Below the pieces are notes generated by a model that saw only the letters and a list, made by a program, of their open reading frames with translations, searched no databases and was not told the origin of the DNA. From the NCBI GenBank assembly GCA_002049455.2, contig KV919196.1, forward strand, positions 1 to 50,523: 50,523 nucleotides of DNA, given 5' to 3'. A program made the translations under genes and the position numbers. The stretch is from Porphyra umbilicalis (lineage: Eukaryota > Rhodophyta > Bangiophyceae > Bangiales > Bangiaceae). This document shows, in pieces, positions 1 to 11,452 of this stretch. How positions within the stretch are numbered: the stretch's first letter is position 1; the number at the start of each line of letters is the position of its first letter.

Positions 1-3000
1 AGGCCGGGTTGGGTTGGTTTGGGGGGGGTTTGGTAGGGGGTCGGGGGGAGCTGAGCGGCGTGCTAGAGGGGCTCGGGGGCGCAAATTGGCACTGTGGGCG
101 GGTCGTCAATTTCGACGCACACTGGCCTGACACGTGCAGAGGAGCTGACGTGGCCGATACCATCGCCCCACCAGTGCTGTGTCAGTGCCGCACCGCACCC
201 CACTCCTCGGCTATCGCGGCCGTCCCTGCCCTTCTCCCCAATGACAGCCCGTCGCCACTACAAGAGTTTCTCGTTTTGTGTGTTTTCCTGCCTGGCCGCC
301 CACCCGGCCGCTGCCGACGTGTCATCTGCCAAGGAGGTCCTGCTGGACAAGAAGAAACGCGCGAAGATAGACTTCACGTATTGTTTCCAGCTGGTTAGAA
401 AGCACAGAGTACAGTATGAGAGACCGGCCGCAGTGCTGTTTCCAACAAAAAGCAATGGGAATCGCTATAGGCAAGAACAGAAGGCACATTCGGTATCCAC
501 AAGATGGGGCAGCGCCAGAAAAACGCACGTGATCCATTGGACTGGCCAGTGTTGGCACTGCTTTGACGTACAATCCGGGACACCCCAGCAATGAGCTCCT
601 AGTTTATTCTCGCTGGCACGCGCACAGCAGTGGTCCGGTCCACCGGAGCATTCCACAGCAGGTGGCCAAATAAATCCCCCATGGCTGGGTACCGCCGCAA
701 CGGCGGGCACGACAACGGTGACCTCACGCTACTTCCACTCACGTGTGTATCCCACGTAGGTCCTTCCCCCATTGTGCGAACGTATGAGCTATCACGTGCT
801 CGTATACGAGGATCGGGAGGGGGGAGCTGTGAGATCATGGCGGCGTGCGGGCAGTGACCCTCGTCTGGGAATGACGGGGCCCATGGGAAGATCCTGCGCC
901 AGAGGTTGTAGCTAATCGGCCGAAAAGCGACCATCAACAGACAATCAGATACTGTTCAGATGACCGCTTTCACTGGACGTATGTTACTGAAGTCTCGTGG
1001 CACGGTCACTGCCTTGGGAGCCGTGTCGGTCAGGCGTCAAGCGTTCTGAGGCCTCTCAATGGTAGTTGCATGCAAGGAGCTGCGGTTGTGTCGTACTGTA
1101 CTCAGGCTGCACATCGTCTCGACGTTGAATAGAAAATTTTTGACCACTGGACCTGATTAGAGTATTCCACAAGATTAACTCAGACCAACTTCGTTTCAAG
1201 CTCACATCGGTCGCGGGGCACGCGTGAAGGGGAGGAGGTAGGGTGTCATATGAGCATGAAGAAGCCCTTGTGGTACTATCCTGAGCACACCGACGTGACC
1301 AGGGATTGTCCTCCATCCTACTTGAGCTCTTTGGTTGATTGTGACGTGGTGTTCTTTTTGGGTCGGACGTCTGCTAAAACGCGGAGGGTGCCATGGACAT
1401 GCCGAGTGGGCAAGGGCAACACGTCTTGGGACAGCAGGGTGTCAAAAACAAAAGTCGTGCGGCCCTTGACTTCATCATTTCCTCTGGGTAAAGTTACGTC
1501 TCTAATCACGCCTATACAGTCAGAATGGACTGAAACTCACACCAACATGCTGTTTTGCACCGATATGTATACAGCAACAGTGCTTTTTCGCACATGCGAG
1601 CATTGCGTGAGAACCGCTGCCGCGGCGTGGCTGCGGTGCCCGCTGCTGCTGCCATCACAGCCGCCCATTGTCCTGCCGGCAACTACGGCCGACGTCGGTG
1701 CGGCGACGGCGGCGCGGGAACATGCGCCTCTGCACGCCGCGTCGGTGGCCGCGATGCAGCGAGCGGTCCGGCCGCCACCGCTGCTGTCAGCACCACGGCA
1801 CCGGTGGCGGCGGATGCGTAGGAGGCGTCAGGGAACGTACCTTTCCCTGCCGCCCCCTCACCGGCCCCAGCACTGCGCGGGAACAAAGCACCTCAGCGGG
1901 GGTTTCGCGGAGCGGCGGCGACCGCCCCTGGGTCACCCTGCCCGGAATCCGCCTGCTGGGCGGCCACCCCAAGAAGTGGGCCAGGAATTTTTCATCCGTG
2001 CTTGGTACCACGGTGGGGGTGGCGGCGGTGCAGCAATCCCCGTAGACTGGGACGCCGCCACTGCCGCCGACGGTGAAGAGGCTTATCCTCACCCGTTTAC
2101 AGACACGGAAAAAGCCGCCGCTGCTGCACCAGCGCCCGCGAGCTCCAGCACGGAAGCACCGGCGGCGTGGCGGTCCCCGGCTTCGGTGGAGGCGGGTATC
2201 GCCGCGGCGCCCGCCACGGGGGCGACGATAATGCTGACACCCGCTGGGGCCACCAGCGGGCGCGGTGCTAGCGACGCTGCGCCGTCCAGCCCCGTCACTG
2301 CCTGCCAGTTACCTCCCCTCTGCGGCACGGCGCAGCACGCGGCGCGGTGGTCGGTGGCTGGGGAGGTAGCGGCAGCGGCCGACGCGATCTCCGCCGCCGC
2401 CGACGGCGACCGCGTGGCGGCCCTTGCTGGTGGGGGGGGGGTACCGCGGCGTGACACACTCCACTCCACCACCGCGGCGCCGCGCACCACTGGCCGCGGC
2501 GCCCTGTGCCTGTGACCATCGGGTGCTTGTGGGGGGGGTGCCGACGCTACGTCTCTCCCCCCCGCCGCGACCGACGGGGAGGCCCCCCCCGTCACCGCCC
2601 CGCGTGACGCGGCTTGGCAGCCGGCGGCGGCGGTGGTGGCGGCGGCGGCGGCGGAGGCGCTCCCCGCCCGCTCGGCTGTCGACACGGCCGCCGACGGCGC
2701 CACGTCCGCGTGCCTTTCGGCCGCGGCGCGCGCAGCCGCGGCCACCACGACGGCCGCCTGGGCTGCCGGCGGGGCGGCGCCAGCGGCGCGGTCGCTCATG
2801 GGCATGCCGGCAGAGGTAGATTGGCAGCCGGCACCCAGTATAGGCGCCGCCGTTCGCTGCCCCCCGCCCCGCCACATGGCGTGTGTGACCGTTTTATCGC
2901 GTGAATGCGAGGTCCCCCCGAGCAATGAGAAGGCTACAATCGCTTCAAATCGGGTGATATATTGAACATGAGCAGCACAAGGCGCGGAAAGTGGCCCCAT

Positions 3001-3190
3001 CGCAATGGCATCAGGAGGGGGGTTTGGATCTCAATCGTTTGCAACTCCACCCCCTCTCAGGCGTTGGAAACGGCCCCCATGATCGATTCTAGAGGTTTAA
3101 TCTCTATAATAGAACGTGGGTCCGTTTCTCTTGAAATCCTACACGCATTTTTGGGACACGCACCATAGTGCAAGGACACCAATGTCGGGA
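1..3190. other. Low-complexity GC-rich intergenic stretch, no gene recognised
   Basis: The first half (1-1250) shows no recognisable gene or repeat. From about 1600 to 2850 both strands are open for long distances (421 aa on +, 303 aa on -), but the translations are almost pure Ala/Pro/Arg/Gly without any domain I know, and neither frame is clearly better. The open frames are probably a by-product of GCC/GCG-rich composition. A weakly expressed, disordered lineage-specific protein cannot be excluded. Confidence 0.5.
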
Positions 3191-3370
3191 CTACGTCATT
3201 AAATTCTCAATTGGGCATGCGACGTGGCGAACTCTTAGAGGTCGCCTATCGCGTGCGGCCGAAGTGGACGATATGTGCGATCAGATAGTCGGAAGCGGGC
3301 TAGCTTCTCTCCAATAGTTCCCTGGCCTTGAGGACAGGGTGGTCTCAAAGTGTAGTGATGCACACATATA

Positions 3371-3769
3371 TTGCTGATCCCCGAATTTTGTCCCTGGGGA
3401 CAGAGACATAGACTGACTGTGAATAACAGCACTCTGTTCGTCTAAAACGACAGTAAGAAGGCATCGAAGCCAATAGACAGCCCGCATTGGGTGCCAGGAC
3501 TTTGCATTCAGCAGAACTCACTGTTTGTTGCCGCTTGATCCGACTTTCTTGGCACGGAGCAAGCTGCCCACGCGAGATCTTGAGATTTTCTACTGTCTCC
3601 TTGCCAGAAGTGCAGAAAAGAAGAGGAGGTGAAGTTGATTTCCGGGCTGTATGGGCACATGTAAGCAATCAGGAGCACCAAGTCAGTCCTAGAGGCGCAT
3701 CTGATTGGTGGAGAGAGTCGGTCCGCAAGTCAGTCTCTGTCCACCAGGACAAAATTTGGGGATCAGCAA
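3371..3769. mobile_element. TA-flanked MITE (mariner/Tc1-like), copy 1
   Basis: A 399-bp element with terminal inverted repeats of roughly 38 bp. The left end starts TTGCTGATCCCCGAATTTTG and the right end is its inverse with few mismatches. A TA dinucleotide lies outside each end (3369-3370 and 3770-3771), which is the signature of IS630/Tc1/mariner integration. It encodes no transposase. The same termini bound the element at 6406-6846, so the two form one non-autonomous family. Assignment to the superfamily rests on the TA target and is inference. Confidence 0.8.
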
Positions 3770-3771
3770 TA

Positions 3772-4698
3772 CTTAGATCATGGGACTTGCTCTCCGTTTC
3801 AGAGATGGCAGTCTGCATTCGTGTCCTCAGGGATCTGAGGGCGTGTCGGCATTCGAAGGGTCGCGATGACGCTAAAAGCGAATAAAGCTACGTGGCTCAG
3901 AAGGGCTGTTCTGCCACAGGGGCTACAGGGCTCGGACGGCGCCTGCCCCCCTGCCCCCCCCCACTGCCTCGAGTTGCGCGCGGACACCGACTTCCGGGGT
4001 TCGAAGCGCTCACGATGACCCGCAGATGATCGTGCATGCGCGCCGGCTTCTGTGGCGGCGGCGCGTCGGAGGTTGATGACGCCATTTACCGGTGCGGTTA
4101 GAGGCGCCCGGTCGCGCTGTGGTCGATCCCATCCGCCCGCCCGTGCGCCGTGTCGGCCGCGCGCAGGTGCGCTGCGCGGCGGGGTGACGGCCACGCCCGT
4201 AGGCGTTGCACCACGCCGGCGGGCCGCCGCTGCTGCGGCGGCGGCGGCGGCACCCCTTTCTTTGCCCCACGCCTCCCCCGATATGGAAACGTGGCTGTAC
4301 GTGCCCCCGTCCGTGCTTGCGGCCATGGAGCCGGCCGGTGTACCCGGTATCTATGCGTCGCCGAGCGCGCCACCGCCCTGAAGGCCAGGATATTGCACGT
4401 ACGTGCCGAGAATACCGATTGACGGTGGGTCCTTTGTGGTCTATTCCAATGGAGTATACCTCAGTGGAATCAGGCCCGTTCCAAGCTTGCCGGCTCTGTC
4501 GCCACATCGACCGTACGTGGGCTGCCATTGGTGGATTGATGTGGCGGCGCCACAAACCGTACAAACTTCCGCGCCGAGATGCCCAAAGTCGACGCGCAAT
4601 GTATGACAATGTATGGCCATACAGTCGTTCCACAAATTTTCCGGCACTTGGGCGGCATCAACAGTGACCGGCACATGTGACCAGTCGAAAATATTTCA
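3772..4698. other. No gene recognised
   Basis: GC-rich sequence with overlapping Arg/Ala-rich open frames on both strands at about 4000-4380 that look compositional. The part nearest 4699 could hold the decayed N-terminal coding region of the transposase relic downstream, but I see no helix-turn-helix there. Confidence 0.4.
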
Positions 4699-5280
4699 AT
4701 GAAAGTGAATCAACGTACGCGAACCCACTCAAAATTCCGAGAACCATGGGCGACAAAAGCTCGAGATGATCGATTCCAGGCAATACGTCGCAGTCGTACG
4801 ACTGGGCGCGACAACTTCATCGATACAGTGCGCCAATACCGAGCTGCTGGGCGGACCATCTTCTACACCGACGAGGCGTGGCTTAACAAGAACATGACTA
4901 CATATCGTAGCTGGAATGACGGTACGTCGAATGCCAGACTGAAGTAGCCCTCTGGCAAGGGCGGTCATATCATTGTCGCACACGTCGGGTCCCGGTCGGT
5001 CGGGCTTGTCGAAGGAGCTGCCTGGGTCTTCATCGGCAACAACAAGTCGGCCGACTACCACAACGAGATGTCTTCTGCTTCATGGCTGCAGTGGCTGGAG
5101 GAGTCGGCCTTACCGAAGATCCGCGGCGGCGTGCTCGTCGTCGATCGGGCTCCGTATCATCTCGTGCGTAACGAAGCTACCCGACCGGCTGCATCGAAGC
5201 TACGCAAGGCAGAGTTTGCCGACTTGCTGGAGAAGCTCGAACTGGCTTTATTTTTTGCCCGGCGGTTGGAGAGCCAGTAG
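4699..5280 (+). pseudogene. IS630/Tc1-mariner-type DDE transposase relic
   Basis: The frame reads from an ATG at 4699 to a TAG at 5278-5280, interrupted by one in-frame TAG at 4945-4947. Together the two halves match the DDE superfamily endonuclease typical of eukaryotic IS630-like transposons. The first catalytic Asp lies in FYTDEAWLN. The conserved PSGKGG follows the stop directly, then DYHNEM, and then the second Asp in VVDRAPYH. The third acidic residue and the C-terminus are missing because the frame ends about 45 codons later, and the N-terminal HTH is also absent. It is therefore a truncated, inactive copy. The two TA-target MITEs at 3371 and 6406 flank it at a distance, but no shared terminal repeats show that it mobilised them. 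Confidence 0.75.
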
Positions 5281-5957
5281 CAGGGCCTCACGTTACCCTC
5301 ACGTGGCCGTTGGGTTGGGCTGTTGGCTCCATTGCTGGACATGCCCTAACATAGCACGTCCCGAACTCGCAATCCCCCGGTTCAATACATGTCAGAAACA
5401 CTCGCAAATTACACAAGCGTATGAGTGATATGTCAGATTCCACGATGGGCATTGGTCTGAACGGAGGGAGTGTCAAAAGGTTCTTTTTCACGCTGTTGAC
5501 GGAATAGGCAGACATTTCGTTTGCGCAAGAGGCAGTCAGACTGTCAGTTGAACAAGTTCTCACATTTTTTTCGAATGACAGTCCCCAAGATGATCTGTGG
5601 GTCAGGATGGCACTGCTTCTGGAACGATCCCAGAATCAGTCCCGAAGATGATCCGTTGAACGAGTCCAGAACCTGTAGTGATGAACTGCCGAATCACAGA
5701 GGTCACTCGAGAATCAGGCAATCTGAAATTCAGGATTTTTGCTGATCCACGGAACTGTTGTGCACATGATCCTCTGAATCATGCTGAGGCCATCTTACAG
5801 GACCTTGGCATGGCTATCTCAAGACATTCTTTCGCGTCTACTCGCTATAGATGTACAAGCCGGCAAATTTAGAACTATCCCGGCGATGAAATACCGACCC
5901 GCAGTGTACTCAGCCGACAAACTTTGTCCATTCCTCTGGCCTTTAGGACAGAGTACT
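5281..5957. other. No gene recognised
   Basis: I see neither a coding region nor a convincing terminal repeat here. A GATGATC motif recurs a few times around 5590-5790. Confidence 0.4.
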
Positions 5958-7985
5958 ATCGTCGCGAAACGGTACCACGCTACTTGGGAACTTACCCCGG
6001 CGGTTTTCAGATTGGTGCCAGTACGTCTGAAATGGCTGTACTGGGCCATATTCGACCCCGCTTTTCCACAGGGTCTACACTATCAGTATAGGTGGCATAT
6101 TCGCATTTTAGAGCAGCAGTACGCGGCCAGCACGGTTCTGACACTGTTCAACGACATGTCCGAGAGCCGCCCCCCCCCCCCCCCTCAATGCTCCAATTGG
6201 GGGCATCACCGCACCTGCTGAGACAAGTCACGTGGCCCCCATTGGTGCCACGATTGCGAGCGTGCCTGGGCTGGATTCCTATTCAATCAGCGGTCTGATA
6301 CGTGATGCCAGCTGGAGAGCTGTCGTACAGGGCCGCACCAGCTGAATACGTTGCAGAAAACAGAAGCGTCTTCTATGGTTCTGTAGCGCCCTCTGGCTAG
6401 AGGTATTGCTGATCCCCCAATCCTGTCCTCATCGCCCCGGAACGGTAGTGGAACGGCAATGAATGCAGATCTCTCATTGGTCGAGCAGTCCGACAGCAGT
6501 GCATGTCTGGCCCGATCTTTACAGAATGTGCCCGTGAGGCCCCCAATCGCACAATCGACGCCTTCGTTTTCCTGCACTTTTCTGCGTATCTCCCAGAAAA
6601 TCTCGATATCCCAACGATTGCGGGCCTGTTGCTCCCTTGACACGGAAGGGATCGGAAGAAAATCTCAAGAAAAAGAAGGATCTCGGTTCTGCACGGAAGT
6701 GGCGGTGGGAGAGCCAATAGGACGTCTCAGATTCGTGCTGAGCAGCTGTTTACGGCTGCGTTTAACCAATAGATGGCCAGTTCCACAAGAACCGTACCGC
6801 CAGGAACCGTTCCTGGTCGATGAGGACAGAATTGGGGGATCAGCAATAGTACACCCTCTTCCTACCTCCTCGCGCTCTTCCGCCGACCCTCGCCACCCGA
6901 TCCGAACCGCACCCAAAAAGCCAGAACGAAGCAAGGACAGGGAGATCAGCCGTCAGCGGTAGCTGTACCGCGACCGAACGCCTTTAAGGCGCAGGGGGTG
7001 CGGGGGGGCGGGGGTTCGCGAGGGCTGCCGGAGGGTGGGGGGCACGGCCAGGTGGTACCATTGAGGGCCAGTGGCCCACTGGACGCCGTTCCCCGGGGAG
7101 CTTCCACGTCGGCTGACCCTCCGAAGAGCAACATACGCTGCACCAATAGATGATTTCCCGAAGAAACGGGTAGTCAGAACGCGGCCACTAAGGATCCAAT
7201 CTCAGCCTATGTCTGTGAGAACAGATGACCATTGACCGCCCAGTAAGGCCCACAGTGTCAACAAATGAGGGTCGAGATCCCCGCATAAGGCGTGCCGCCC
7301 TCCACACACCTGATGGTGAGGAGTGCTGGGTCCACACACGAGGCTTGCAGCTTACCACATGGCGGATGGTTGACAGAACAGTACACTCAAGTATGACACC
7401 TCGGCTGACAAGTAACTTCTACACCCGATTTAGGGGCGTTCTTGAGAGGGTCATTGTCAACTAGTTGGATGGGTGCCCGTGGGTGCAGTCTGTAAGCCGG
7501 TGACGTCAGTTACTACGAGATGTGACTGGCCGAATGATTGCTGGCGGTGGGTGTGTGTAGGGCATTGACGGAGTGGGGGCATGGGCGCCCGTGAGCAACT
7601 GCGGCCGGTGTGGGGGGGGGGTGCGTATCAGGCGTCGATGGAGAGTCCGTCGACGTTGGCATCGACGAAGCGGAGGCGTTGGCGTGGCCGCAGCCTTGTA
7701 AGCAGATGCAGTCGTTACGGTGAGATCTGACCTGGGGTATCATCGGGGGTTCAGTGAGGGCCACGTAGAGCGCAGCGCAGCGTTCCAGAAATCCAGCGAT
7801 GAACCGCCGGAGTTGATCCGTGACCAGTCTCGTCCAGGCCTTGCATCGAGGCATTGAATCGTCTCACGCACGAATATTCCCTCTCGACCCGGTGAGGCTA
7901 CATTAGCGATCCGGCGAGGCTACATGACGGGGATTCCCGCCGAATCCCACCGCCGTCGGCGGGGACAACACCAGGACTGAGAGCA
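5958..7985. repeat. Dispersed repeat RX, copy A
   Basis: Non-coding sequence that aligns over most of its length with copy B (27613-27697 joined to 29414-31430). The shared landmarks are the motif around CTGTACTGGGCCATATTCG (6037 on), a C homopolymer run near 6170, the CTGAATACGTTGCA stretch near 6340, and the whole block 6960-7985. A fragment of its left part also occurs at 12690-12790. Copy A carries a MITE (6406-6846) that copy B lacks. Copy B holds about 520 bp (29871-30390) that copy A lacks. What kind of element RX is remains unknown: I see no transposase, reverse transcriptase or clear terminal repeats. Confidence 0.75.
6406..6846. mobile_element. TA-flanked MITE (mariner/Tc1-like), copy 2
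   Basis: A 441-bp element whose ends start TTGCTGATCCCCCAATYCTG in inverted orientation, with similarity continuing for about 40 bp. TA flanks it at 6404-6405 and 6847-6848. The paralogous repeat copy B has the unoccupied site, with a single TA at 29777-29778 in otherwise matching flanks, so borders and target duplication are confirmed within the window. There is no coding capacity. Confidence 0.9.
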
Positions 7986-8924
7986 TACCCAGCGACGTCG
8001 GTTGCGAACGATCTGCGAACCGTTTAAGAGCGCAACGTGTGCGCCTATGAGTGGCCCAAAGCGTTTCGGCACCGATATGCGCAGGCTCTGCGAACCCGCT
8101 CCGCTCGGATCGAGAGTACTTGTTTTCTTCTGTCGGCAGATCGCAGTGTATGGGAAACGGAGAAGGTGACGTTGCTGGGTTGTCGACCTGCGAACTGGAG
8201 CCTGCGAGCGGCTTTTCCGTGAGATGTCCACATTCCGACAGTCCAGTGCTACATTTCAAGCAAACAGGCCATCGATCGACCTCGCGATCACGCTGATCTG
8301 GACCCCAATCGTCAGCAAATAAGACGGTCAAGTGAGACACGCAGCGCGATACGCTTCAAATGGCTGCAAATTCTTGCGATCGAGTAGACACGACGAGGTC
8401 AAACGCACAAATGTCGGAGACACGTTGGCAGTACCTCGCATCATCACGCGGCGCTGTCGCACCTCGCGACCGAGAGCAGTGATTTGTAGGTCTCTCATTG
8501 GTCCGTTCAGCCGGCAGACGTACAGCGTGCGTGCACTCTGGTGGCGCTTTCGCCTCGAACGACACTGGAGCATTCTGTTCTGAAGCGCCTGTGAGGCGGC
8601 CGAGTGGTGTCCGCCAGTCACCGTGACGCAGGGCGGGCTCCCACGCGGCCGCCTGCGGCGGTCAGGTTGCCGGGCTTGCGAGTCTGCCGAGACCCGGCAG
8701 GGGCCACGTACGATAGCGCCCGTCGCGGAGCGGCAGAATCGTGCGGCCACATCCGATTTTCGTGTCAGCGATCTGCATGCTCATTGGTCAGACGCGCTGT
8801 TCATATGCATCCCGCCGGACACACCCTGCTGTGGTCCAGTGCAAGACTGCGCAAGGCCAAAGCAGCGTCGTCGCGCCTCGCGTCCCTCTTGACAACGACG
8901 GCGCTGTCAATATTGGGCACCTCT
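7986..8924. other. No gene recognised
   Basis: Mixed-composition sequence with short open frames on both strands but no domain or repeat terminus that I can support. Confidence 0.4.
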
Positions 8925-9420
8925 GCGGCCGCTTCTGCGGCCGCTGAGGCGACGGCGGCTGCGGCCGCAGGTGGGGAACCACGTGCGGCCGCATCGCCTG
9001 CATGTGCGGCTTCTGCATGTGCCGGTGCGGCCGCGTCTCCTGGGTCTGGCGGAGCGCCCGCAACGCCGGGCGTCGCGGCTGTGAACGGCCGCGAAGCGGC
9101 CGCGTCGGCGTCGACCACGGGCCGTACGGTCGAGTCCCCGGCGTCCGGCGCGGCCGCGAGTGCGGCCGCATTGCTTCCGTCTGCACCTTTTCCCAGTGGC
9201 GGCTCCCATGCGTCGCCGTGTGTCGGCGCATCACCAGCTGCGGTCGCCAGCGCGGCCGATGCCCGCCGCGCTGCCGCTTCGGCTGGTGTTGAGTCTGTCA
9301 AGCGGAGGAAGGCGCGCGGCTTGGACTCGCTGCAGACCAAGCATGCCCCTTCACGGCGGGCGGGGACTCCGTCCCGGGTCCAAGTCGCTTCGTGACGCCG
9401 CGGCCGCAGAATGCGGCCGC
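8925..9420. repeat. Cluster of GCGGCCGC octamers
   Basis: Ten perfect GCGGCCGC octamers lie within 500 bp, at about 8925, 8937, 8961, 8985, 9027, 9096, 9150, 9162, 9400 and 9413. Paired octamers spaced by 4 bp occur at the left edge (8925-8944) and, inverted, at 10574-10593 beside the Harbinger transposase start. The shared inverted core is TGCGGCCGCTTCTGCGGCCG. This suggests terminal or subterminal repeats of a Harbinger-derived element spanning roughly 8.92-10.6 kb. The Ala-rich open frames across the cluster (both strands) are more likely due to the repeats than real genes. Confidence 0.55.
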
Positions 9421-9917
9421 TGGCGCTTCGGGCGACGACGAGTGGGACGCTTCCTGTGGCACTAGTGGCAGCGATGTCGCGGATGGTGACTTGCCTTGAG
9501 TTGTGACTCTTTTATTTTGTGAGACGGAGTCCTCGCTGCGCGTTGAGTGTTTGGCTAGTGCAACACAATAATACACGTTTTGTTTTTCCCTTTGCCGGTT
9601 TTCTTTTTTCCTACGCTCTGACTCTGGCCGACTCACCGACTCTGTCCGAGAAGCCAGCACGGCACGATCCCTTCACTTATGCACCAGTTACATTGCAGCA
9701 TGGTATTCTACGACGCTCGCGAACATTCGCCCACGCCAGACAGAGCGGTGGCCTCGCCTGTCTTTCCAGAGAAGTGGAAGCCGCCCATAATTATTAACTA
9801 TCATAAGTCGACGTGGCGGCCGCGGCCGACGCGCAAGTATGTGAGGAAAAAAAGCCATGACGGCGAAAAAATAGAACCGTTGAAGACTACACATACGGCT
9901 CCGGAAGCGACCTGCGG
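9421..9917. other. No gene recognised
   Basis: An A/T-richer interval downstream of the truncated Harbinger frame. On the minus strand this is where the catalytic DDE domain should follow, but none of its motifs is visible. Confidence 0.4.
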
Positions 9918-10541
9918 TCAGCGGAAATACGGGCTGCCAGGTCTTCGCGCAGAGATCTCCCCCTCGATAGGAGGCCGTTGGCACACAGGTTCCCCCTCCT
10001 CAGCGATAAACTCAATCAGCTTCCTTGTCGCCACGTCAGTTGTGAAATTGGACAGCCGAACATACTCATCCGCGCGATTGTACGACCCCCCGTACGCGGC
10101 CACAAAGAAAGCGGCCACCAGCCTCTGCAGAACATGAGCTCGTGGCCGCCCCGTCGCATTGATGCTCTGCCGCCCACACGGCCTGTCGCAAATGGCCTCG
10201 TAAACGCTCATAAACAGAGACCGTGGCACACGGAAGCGACGCTCAAAAGTCTCTTCTCCATACACAGGCGGCTGCCCATCCACACCAAAATAATCCCGCA
10301 TGATGCCGCGCATACCCTGGTCAAAATGACGTGGCCGGTTGGCACGCCGCCTGGCCACAGACCAGACAAAACGCCGTCTGCGCGCTCGCTGGGCCGCATT
10401 TCTGCGATGACGGCGCGTCAGGAACAGAGATCGCGCTCCGATGACGGCCGCAAGAAGCTCGTCCGCGGAGCCCTCCGACTGCCCGCGGCCGTCATCGCTC
10501 GACGACCCAGACCCATCATCAGTAGACGCGTCCATCTCCAT
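9918..10541 (-). pseudogene. PIF/Harbinger transposase, N-terminal fragment
   Basis: The frame runs from an ATG at 10541 to a stop at 9918 (207 aa). After an acidic, Ser/Asp-rich start and an Arg-rich segment, it shows the region typical of PIF/Harbinger nucleases of algae, oomycetes and plants. FERRFRVPRSLF is followed by a GRPRAHVLQRLVAAFFVAAYG stretch and by ADEYVRLSNFTT, which corresponds to the conserved DEYxRxSxxT segment. The protein stops about 30 residues later, before any of the three catalytic acidic residues, so it lacks the nuclease core. The start codon lies about 50 bp inside the inverted octamer pair at 10574-10593, the position expected for a transposase gene next to a terminal repeat. 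It is a truncated or internally deleted derivative. Confidence 0.75.
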
Positions 10542-10593
10542 CCACAAGTGCAGCCGACTTCAGGAGAGCTAGAGCGGCCGCAGAAGCGGCCGC

Positions 10594-11444
10594 AAAGGCG
10601 GACGTCAACACGGCCGCTCACGGCCGCTCACGGCCGTTGCGCCGGCGAAGGATACGGGCAGAACGGGGAAACGGGATGGACGACGCCGACGACGGCGGTG
10701 CCGCAATCGCGCTCCTCCCGACGACGACAGTGTGATCGACGCGCCGCTGGTGGCGGGCGCACCGCGTCGATCTGTCGCTCCGCTCGCCCCCCCTCACAGA
10801 AAGAGCAATTGGCAGGTCCCGTGATGGTGTTGCCATTTTCGGTGGCGGCCGCGTGACCAAAAATGTGGGCTGCGCGGCGCTGCCTGAAAATCCCCATGCA
10901 GGGCCCATTCCCGCGGTTGCGGCTGCGCGCGGACAGTCACATGCCCGCCACAGAATGTTGCGCTGCGCGGAACCCCCCCCCGTTTTGCTCCCAGCGCAGG
11001 TTGGTGGCACCAGCAGCGCGTCAACTGGGGGCCACCCCGCCAAAGATTTCCGCTGCACGACCGCATTGCGGCCGCGCGCCTAACCATGCGACAGTGCCTC
11101 TAGGCGCCCCCCCCCCCCTAATCAAACCGTTCAGCCGTGGGGGGGCCGACCCAGAATCGCGCGTGGCGGCGGATGTTTACCAACAAAAACCGTGTCCCGC
11201 CCGCCCCCCCCCTCACAGGGCCCGACAATGAGCGCCGCCTGCGCGTCGAACGCAATCTGCCGCCACTCGCGACCACATGCTCATGAATTTCAGATCTCGA
11301 GACGCCTGTGCGATCGTCAACGCAACGTGTGTTTGTCTGCGATCGTCCCGATTTGGGTGCTCGACCCCCGTTTGGACACAATTGTATACAGATTCGGTTC
11401 GCAAAACGTTCGGAAAGGCACAAACGTCTGCCCAAACGCCAGTG
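10594..11444. other. No gene recognised
   Basis: GC-rich sequence with two short direct repeats of CTCACGGCCG at 10617-10636, another GCGGCCGC at 10845, and several C homopolymers near 10975, 11105 and 11205. No coding region is supported. Confidence 0.4.
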
Positions 11445-11452
11445 GTATGGTC

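Noticed and set aside
1..60. Telomere-like GGGTTGGGTTGG at the window start
   Set aside because: The G/T-rich motif is irregular, very short and not a repeating hexamer or heptamer.
1250..3000. Two overlapping antisense proteins of 421 and 303 residues
   Set aside because: Both are Ala/Pro/Arg-rich with no domain and no codon-frame preference that I can see. They follow from GCC/GCG-rich composition.
8604..9395. Ala-rich proteins encoded on either strand across the octamer cluster
   Set aside because: The open frames arise from repeated GCGGCCGC, which encodes Ala-rich sequence in several frames. No independent support.
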